NCBI GenBank assembly: GCA_002393975.1
Contig: DGSM01000058.1
Location: 1 to 7,042 of the forward strand
DNA length: 7,042 bases
DNA from: Clostridiales bacterium UBA4362
Lineage (GTDB): Bacteria > Bacillota > Clostridia > TANB77 > CAG-508
Direction of reading: 5' to 3'
Shown: piece after piece, positions 6,735 to 7,042 of the stretch
Numbering within the stretch: position 1 is the first letter of the stretch
Layout: each line of letters opens with the position of its first letter
Notes under the pieces: generated by a model
What the model was told of the DNA's origin: nothing
Seen by the model: only the letters and a program-made list of their open reading frames with translations
The model's database searches: none
Translations under genes and position numbers: made by a program

Positions 6735-6788
6735 TGGGTACAGAATGTGTATTTACTTAAGAGAAGTTACATTGAAAGGGGCTAATGT

Positions 6789-7042
6789 ATGAAAATATTA
6801 ATGCTATCGTGGGAATATCCACCAAGAATAGTTGGAGGTATTTCTAGAGTAGTTCACGATTTGTCTCATAAGCTTGTAGAAAATGGACATGAAGTTAGTG
6901 TAGTTACTTATAGAGATGGCAACACACCATACGAAGAAGATGATGATGGAGTAAAAGTATATAGAGTTGATAATTACATGATCCATCCAAACAATTTTAT
7001 TGATTGGATTATGCAACTAAACTTTAATATGGTCTCTAAAGC
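6789..7042 (+). CDS. GT4 family glycosyltransferase (glycogen/starch-synthase-like), N-terminal part, cut by window end
   Basis: The first 84 codons of a GT-B fold glycosyltransferase, running off the window. ATG 6789 follows AAAGGGG (6775-6781) by seven bases. The start MKILMLSWEYPPRIVGG is typical of GT4 enzymes: a hydrophobic first strand, then the WEYPP...GG loop that lies near the sugar-nucleotide site. Helix VVHDLSHKLVENGHEVSVVT (residues 22-41) and an acidic loop EEDDDGVKVYRV (50-61) follow. In GT4 alpha-glucan synthases this opening belongs to enzymes that extend alpha-1,4 chains from ADP-glucose or UDP-glucose. The donor-binding C-terminal domain with its catalytic ExxxxxxxE motif is outside the window, so the exact substrate is open. 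Divergence from a GH57 branching enzyme supports a glucan synthase role over a cell-wall or lipid glycosyltransferase. Confidence 0.88.
   Translation, partial: MKILMLSWEYPPRIVGGISRVVHDLSHKLVENGHEVSVVTYRDGNTPYEEDDDGVKVYRVDNYMIHPNNFIDWIMQLNFNMVSK

Noticed and set aside
6804..7016. Minus-strand open frame of 70 codons opposite the GT4 gene
   Set aside because: It is the shadow of a clear GT4 coding sequence, has no ribosome site and shows no protein-like similarity. The minus-strand frames opposite clpX and the M49-like gene were rejected likewise.

Overview
The window comes from a strongly AT-rich bacterial genome, most likely a low-GC Firmicute (Clostridia or a related Bacilli lineage). This rests on A/T-dominated third codon positions, purine-rich Shine-Dalgarno sequences (one a perfect AAGGAGG), sigma-A-type promoters, short hairpins with T-tracts, and a GH57/DUF4912/GT4 glucan cluster of a type familiar from Clostridia. 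TGG codes for Trp, and no gene needs TGA as a sense codon, so the standard bacterial code fits. All five visible stops are TAA or TAG.

Left half, plus strand (1-3891). The 3' end of clpX is followed by a gene with its own near-consensus extended -10 promoter. It encodes a 510-aa cytoplasmic protein with an HEVLGH zinc-binding motif and a downstream REAVAD helix. That pairing looks like the HEXXGH / EExxAE signature of M49 (dipeptidyl-peptidase III) gluzincins, in an otherwise unfamiliar protein. Its terminator hairpin carries the gene's own stop codon in the loop. Next comes a 533-aa lysine- and asparagine-rich protein that I do not recognise. A long, nearly perfect inverted repeat (3901-3949) then ends transcription from both sides.

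Right half (3995-7042) looks like an alpha-glucan (glycogen-type) synthesis locus. On the minus strand, a DUF4912 protein is followed by a GH57 1,4-alpha-glucan branching enzyme with its motifs intact. Divergently on the plus strand is the start of a GT4 glycosyltransferase (glycogen/starch-synthase-like), cut by the window end. The 216-bp divergent region holds candidate promoters for both directions. Between them is a perfect 11+11 bp dyad that could be an operator shared by both transcripts. A perfect 12-bp hairpin with a T6 tract lies between the DUF4912 gene and the GH57 gene. Since I see no promoter after it, branching-enzyme expression may depend on partial read-through.

The least described parts are the clpX-adjacent M49-like protein, the unknown 533-aa protein after it, and the control elements of the glucan locus. 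There are no RNA genes, insertion sequences, CRISPR arrays or phage signatures in the window. No gene-free stretch exceeds 300 bases.
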